Shown piece by piece: positions 46,454 to 49,947 of a DNA stretch of 49,947 bases (its first letter is position 1; every line of letters starts with the position of its first letter). A program made the translations under genes and the position numbers. The notes beneath the pieces are model-generated. The model was not told the DNA's origin. It did no database searches and saw only the letters and a program-made list of their open reading frames with translations. Origin of the DNA: JANXQG01 sp037147235 (GTDB taxonomy: Bacteria > Planctomycetota > Planctomycetia > Pirellulales > Thermoguttaceae); NCBI GenBank assembly GCA_037147235.1, contig JBAWVO010000007.1:1-49947 (forward strand), given 5' to 3'.

Positions 46454-46549
46454 CAATAACTGTCGTGTTTTGTCTCGCCGAGCGGGGGCGGACGGCACAC
46501 GGAGTGTGCCTGCTACCTTTCTTGCGACACTTATTGATGCGCCGATCCT
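46441..46549. repeat. MITE/REP-like element, copy 3 (AGGATCG family), abutting the RAYT remnant
   Basis: 109 bp with ends AGGATCGGCGCATCAATAAC and TTATTGATGCGCCGATCCT. The interior carries GGCACACGGAGTGTGCC as in copy 2. The remaining sequence of the 348-base gap 46357-46704 holds no other gene. Copy 3 differs in having ATG within the terminal repeat on the minus strand, in the RAYT reading frame. Confidence 0.88.
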
Positions 46550-46704
46550 AATCTTACAGGAGAAAGACAATCGGCAGTCATCGCAAGTACGCTACGGTTA
46601 ATGCCAGTCCCGGAGCCACCGTATGTGTCTGACCGTTAGCATATCCCCATCTTCTTTTTCGTGCGTATTATGTAATAATCAGGGTTAGAAATAGGAGAAC
46701 TCGG

Positions 46705-49530
46705 ATGACCATTAAGCGTATATTCTTGGATTGGAGCCGGCCGGCCCTGGCGGCCGCCGTTGATTACTTGGTCCAACGGTTCGCGTCCGTAGGGCAACTC
46801 AACCTAGAAAACGTCGTGCTTGCCCTGCCAGGCGGTCGGGCAGGGCGGCGGTTACTCGAAATCCTCGTCGAGCAGGCGGAAAAGCGGCAGTTGCAACTCC
46901 GCCCACCGCGGATCGTTACGGCAGGCAAGTTGCCCGAGTTGCTCTACGAAGCAAAACGGCCTTTTGCGGGCAGCCTGATCCAGCAAGTGGCGTGGATCGA
47001 GGCCCTGCGTGTCAGCGACCCGCGCCAAGTCCAGACCATTGTTCCCTCGCTTCCTGCACAGGATGACTTGCTGGCGTGGCTCTCCCTGGGCGATATGTTC
47101 GGCCGACTTCATCGCGAGCTAGCGGCCGAGGATCTCGATTTCCCCAGCGTGGCCCTGCGCGGTTCACAGATCGAGGGTTTTCAAGAGGCTTCGCGGTGGC
47201 AGGCACTGGCCGAAATCCAAAAGCACTACTTGGCCACCCTCGACCGCCTGGGGTTGTGGGATCTACAGACGGCGCGCTTAGTGGCTATCCGCAACCGCGA
47301 ATGCCGCAGCGAGGCCCAAATCGTGCTGATTGGTACGGCGGACCTCAACCGCTCGCAGCGGAGAATGCTCGACCAAGTTGCGGATCGCGTCACCGCTTTG
47401 GTGTTTGCCCCGCCGAATCTGGAGGATCGTTTCGACGAACATGGCTGCGTCAGCCCGTCCGCGTGGCTGGAACAAAAAATCCCCTTGGCAGCCGAACAGA
47501 TCGAGGTGGCGGACGATCCCGTCGATCAGGCGGCGGCCGTGGTTCGGACCCTTGCCGATTTCGACGGTCGCTATAACACCGAGCAGATTGCGATCGGCGT
47601 CCCCGACGAGCAACTCGTGCCTTACCTCCAGCAGCGATTGCGGGAATGCGACCTACCGGCCCGCTACGGCGTTGGTGTGGGCATTGCACGTTCGGCTCCC
47701 TACCGCCTAATCGCTGCCGTGGCCGATTACGTCGAAACCTCGGGGTTTTCGGCCTTTGCCGCCCTGCTGCGGCATCCTTGGGTCAACGACTGGCTTGCCG
47801 CCCAGGGAATTACAGGGGACTGGCTAAGCGAGATCGACCGCTACCGCGCCGAACATTTACCCCACACGCTGGAGGGTCTGTGGAAGGGTGAGAACACTCT
47901 CCCCTCGCCCCTTTTGGGAGAGGGGCAGGGGGTGAGGGCTTACCAGGCAATCGAAAGTCTGTGCCGTGAACTGCGTGGCACGTCGCGCCTACTAGCCGAG
48001 TGGACCCCGCCAATCCTCGAACTCATCGTCAAAGTCTTTGGCCGCGCACCGCTGAACACCGACATCGAGCCTGACCGCTCGATCCTTGCCTCCTGCAACA
48101 AGATCCGCGAGGTACTTGATGAGTATCGGCAAGTCCCCGCCGAGTTGATGCCGTCGCTCCAGAGTACCGAGGTCATGCGGTTTGTCCTCCGGCAAGTCGA
48201 TGGGGAGACAATCCCACCGCCGCCGGACCATGGTGCCATCGAGATTCTGGGCTGGCTGGAACTGGCCTTGGATGACGCACCTGCCTTGGTCGTCACCAGC
48301 TTTAACGAAGGAAACGTGCCGGCCTCGCTCAATTCGGATCTATTCTTGCCGAACCAGCTTCGTCGCGAGTTGGATATTGAAGATAACGACCGTCGTTACG
48401 CCCGTGATGCCTACACGCTGTCGGTCCTCGTAGCATCGAAGGAGCATCTCCGCCTGATTACCGGGCGGCGCAGCGCGGACGGCGACCCCTTGCTACCGAG
48501 CCGGCTGCTGTTCACTTGCGACGATCCCACGATGGCCAAGCGAGTGATGGCATTCTTCTCCGCTGAGCCAGCCTCGTTGTCAGGTGCAATCACCTTGGGC
48601 AAGTTGCAAGCCGGGCAGGAGCAGTCTCGGCTGGAAGTCCCTCGGCCAAAACGGCTGGCCGCGCCGATCACATCGATGCGAGTTACGGAATTCAAGGATT
48701 ACCTCGGCTGCCCGTACCGATATTACCTGCGGCACGTACTGAAGTTAGAGAGCCTGGACGACTCGGCCCAAGAGTTGGATGGGGCCGCCTTCGGCTCGCT
48801 CGCCCATGAGGTGCTGCATACCTTGGGAAAGGATCCGGAGGTTGCCGCGGGCAAGGCGGACGTTATTGCCAACTATCTCGAAGCACAACTGGCTGCGGTC
48901 GTGCGCTCGCACTTCGGCAAGACGCCCATGCCGTCGATTCTCGTGCAAGTCGAGCAGCTTCGGCGGCGGCTTGCTGCCCTGGCCCAGTGGCAGGCCGCTT
49001 GGGCAGCTCAAGGCTGGCGAATCGAGCACGTTGAGGTCAGCCCGGCGGAAGGCAAGGCGTACCTCGACGTCGATGGCCAGCCGATGTTCCTCCGTGGCCG
49101 CATCGACCGGATTGACATCCAGGAGGCATCTGGCAATCGCATGATCTTCGACTACAAGACCTCCGACGCGGCCAAATCGCCGGAAAAGGCGCACCGGAAA
49201 AAGAGTGGCGAGTGGATCGATTTGCAACTCCCCTTGTACCGTCACCTGGTCGCGGGCCTGGGGATCGAAGGCCCCGTGGATTTGGCCTACATCAACCTTC
49301 CCAAGGACATCAGTGCCGTAGGGCACTTGGCGGCCGGATGGACGCAGGCGGATTTTGACGACGCCGACCAAACAGCGACGAACGTCATTCGCCGTGTGAG
49401 GGCCGAGGAGTTCTGGCCGCCCACCAATCCGCCGCCCGTTTTTTCCGAAGAGTTCGCGGCCATTTGCCAGGACGATCGCTTCGCTGCGGTTATCGCGGAC
49501 GAAGAAACAGAAGGAGGCGGTGTCCCATAA
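46705..49530 (+). CDS. AddB-like PD-(D/E)XK nuclease family protein
   Basis: 941 residues. The N-terminal two thirds is a degenerate UvrD-like helicase fold: its would-be Walker A reads ALPGGRAGRRLLEIL without GKT, as in AddB, and VVTSFNEGNVPASLNSDLF matches the AddB/RecB motif region. The C-terminus is a RecB-type nuclease: CPYRYYLRHVL (near 669), GSLAHEVLH, GRIDRIDI and IFDYKTSD (near 797-815), with Asp/Asp/Lys in place, and LQLPLYRHL. It probably acts with an AddA partner in double-strand-break repair; AddA may lie just outside the window. Residues ~398-412 (TLPSPLLGEGQGVRA) are encoded by an in-frame palindromic repeat. Confidence 0.85.
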   Translation: MTIKRIFLDWSRPALAAAVDYLVQRFASVGQLNLENVVLALPGGRAGRRLLEILVEQAEKRQLQLRPPRIVTAGKLPELLYEAKRPFAGSLIQQVAWIEALRVSDPRQVQTIVPSLPAQDDLLAWLSLGDMFGRLHRELAAEDLDFPSVALRGSQIEGFQEASRWQALAEIQKHYLATLDRLGLWDLQTARLVAIRNRECRSEAQIVLIGTADLNRSQRRMLDQVADRVTALVFAPPNLEDRFDEHGCVSPSAWLEQKIPLAAEQIEVADDPVDQAAAVVRTLADFDGRYNTEQIAIGVPDEQLVPYLQQRLRECDLPARYGVGVGIARSAPYRLIAAVADYVETSGFSAFAALLRHPWVNDWLAAQGITGDWLSEIDRYRAEHLPHTLEGLWKGENTLPSPLLGEGQGVRAYQAIESLCRELRGTSRLLAEWTPPILELIVKVFGRAPLNTDIEPDRSILASCNKIREVLDEYRQVPAELMPSLQSTEVMRFVLRQVDGETIPPPPDHGAIEILGWLELALDDAPALVVTSFNEGNVPASLNSDLFLPNQLRRELDIEDNDRRYARDAYTLSVLVASKEHLRLITGRRSADGDPLLPSRLLFTCDDPTMAKRVMAFFSAEPASLSGAITLGKLQAGQEQSRLEVPRPKRLAAPITSMRVTEFKDYLGCPYRYYLRHVLKLESLDDSAQELDGAAFGSLAHEVLHTLGKDPEVAAGKADVIANYLEAQLAAVVRSHFGKTPMPSILVQVEQLRRRLAALAQWQAAWAAQGWRIEHVEVSPAEGKAYLDVDGQPMFLRGRIDRIDIQEASGNRMIFDYKTSDAAKSPEKAHRKKSGEWIDLQLPLYRHLVAGLGIEGPVDLAYINLPKDISAVGHLAAGWTQADFDDADQTATNVIRRVRAEEFWPPTNPPPVFSEEFAAICQDDRFAAVIADEETEGGGVP
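47898..47938. repeat. Palindromic CTCCCCTCGCCCC...GGGTGAGGG repeat inside the AddB-like gene
   Basis: A 41-base hairpin-forming repeat read in frame as LPSPLLGEGQGVR. It is the same family as the two units in hypF (18791-18877), where the opposite strand is translated. It falls in a poorly conserved part of the protein, consistent with tolerated insertion. Confidence 0.85.
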
Positions 49531-49756
49531 GGAGAGCATCGGCGACAGTTTCAGGCCTGCGATACCCGAGGAGCAAGCACGATTCGAGCGTGCCCGCAAA
49601 CGCGGTCGGCCCCGGATCGGCGCGGGCTCGAAGACGATCAGCGTCACGGTGGAAGCTGGTCTATTGGCCGAAACGGATCGGCTTGCCAAGAAGCTTCGTG
49701 TCCCTCGAGCCGTGCTGATTGCCCGCGGACTGCGGAGCGTGGTCGAAAGCGGCTGA
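49520..49756 (+). CDS. Small ribbon-helix-helix (CopG/Arc-like) protein
   Basis: 78 residues. It overlaps the AddB-like gene by 11 bases, starting at ATG 49520. After a basic GRPRIGAGSKT the strand-helix-helix SKTISVTVEAGLLAETDRLA and KKLRVPRAVLIARGLRSVV fits an RHH DNA-binding domain, as in CopG-type repressors and antitoxins. No toxin follows; the next 190 bases are repeats. It could regulate its own operon or be an orphan antitoxin. The Shine-Dalgarno (AAGGAGG at ~49511) lies in the upstream gene. Confidence 0.7.
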   Translation: MSHKESIGDSFRPAIPEEQARFERARKRGRPRIGAGSKTISVTVEAGLLAETDRLAKKLRVPRAVLIARGLRSVVESG

Positions 49757-49799
49757 CAGCGAACACGACGCAAAACTACCAAATTAGGTAACATGTCCC

Positions 49800-49947
49800 C
49801 GATATCGATATCAGCCGTCCCTACGGGACTTTCGATTTTCATCGCTTTCCAAACCCAGCAGTGAACTGCTGGGCTATTCTCAAACGTCCCTCCGGGACGG
49901 GGAAATGAACGGAACCTCGTGGAGGGCGTTTCCTGCAAGGATGGGGA
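49800..49947. repeat. Palindromic repeat tract at window end
   Basis: Contains GATATCGATATC, CCGTCCCTACGGGAC, CCCAGCAGTGAACTGCTGGG and CGTCCCTCCGGGACG, each a self-complementary unit. The order of short palindromes is typical of extragenic repeats in planctomycete genomes (from memory). No gene is seen here. Confidence 0.6.

Noticed and set aside
48745..49938. Open frame of 397 codons on the minus strand across the AddB-like and RHH genes
   Set aside because: Antisense shadow of two real genes, with no recognisable domain and a start in repeat DNA.

Overview
The window looks like a chromosomal segment of a Planctomycetota bacterium, probably of the Pirellulales type. This is inferred from gene content and style, not from a database search. 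Pointers are a secreted SUMF1/FGE-domain protein with a PEP-CTERM tail, an EF-G of the spirochaete/planctomycete/mitochondrial-EFG1 type, an ExbB-ExbD-squalene-cyclase-fold operon, a TrpB2-type enzyme, and dense palindromic repeats in almost every intergenic gap and even inside reading frames.

Layout. 1-2586: repeat-rich region around one PEP-CTERM protein gene, which sits between two ~95-bp inverted copies of one repeat. 2587-8958 (minus): fusA, a small ORF, an unknown protein and an ABC-F ATPase in a tightly coupled operon, then ferrochelatase. 9058-9588: an antitoxin with only the 3' end of its toxin left, and tRNA-Glu. 9699-13672 (minus): ExbB/ExbD/cyclase-fold operon and a lipoprotein. 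13942-17485: apt, a small membrane protein, a katG fragment, trpB2 and an FHA protein. 17487-23124 (minus): hypC, hypF, a BON-like protein, a membrane-anchored unknown and a TolC-family lipoprotein. 23534-25250: a TAXI-type binding protein and a broken glycosyltransferase-like gene.

25254-41616 is the most distinctive block. On the minus strand, hpf, a BON-like gene, a P-type ATPase, an HtrA-like protease, a tiny membrane protein, a TlpA-like protein whose CxxC is SxxS, a TPR protein and a polyferredoxin form one probable operon. Upstream lie a PGPGW-like membrane protein, a CsrA-receiver fusion and a 12-repeat 'GND' protein. Divergent from these is a histidine kinase / TerB-like / NtrC-type regulator operon. 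I read this as a stress or dormancy module (ribosome hibernation, envelope proteolysis, ion transport, redox/metal handling, RNA-level control) under a two-component system. The members and their arrangement are seen; the shared purpose is inferred.

41879-49947: beta-carbonic anhydrase, a MacB-type ABC transporter, a pseudogene with an internal deletion, a HigBA-like locus with a truncated toxin, a remnant of a RAYT (REP-associated tyrosine transposase), an AddB-like nuclease and a ribbon-helix-helix protein.

Two themes cross the window. (1) Gene decay: at least six gene remnants (relE-like, katG, glycosyltransferase-like, PEPCK-like, higB-like, RAYT). (2) Small palindromic mobile elements: a ~110-bp family in three copies, one of which supplies the start codon of the RAYT remnant, plus palindromes inserted in frame in hypF and the AddB-like gene. 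No CRISPR array, phage or rRNA gene was seen.
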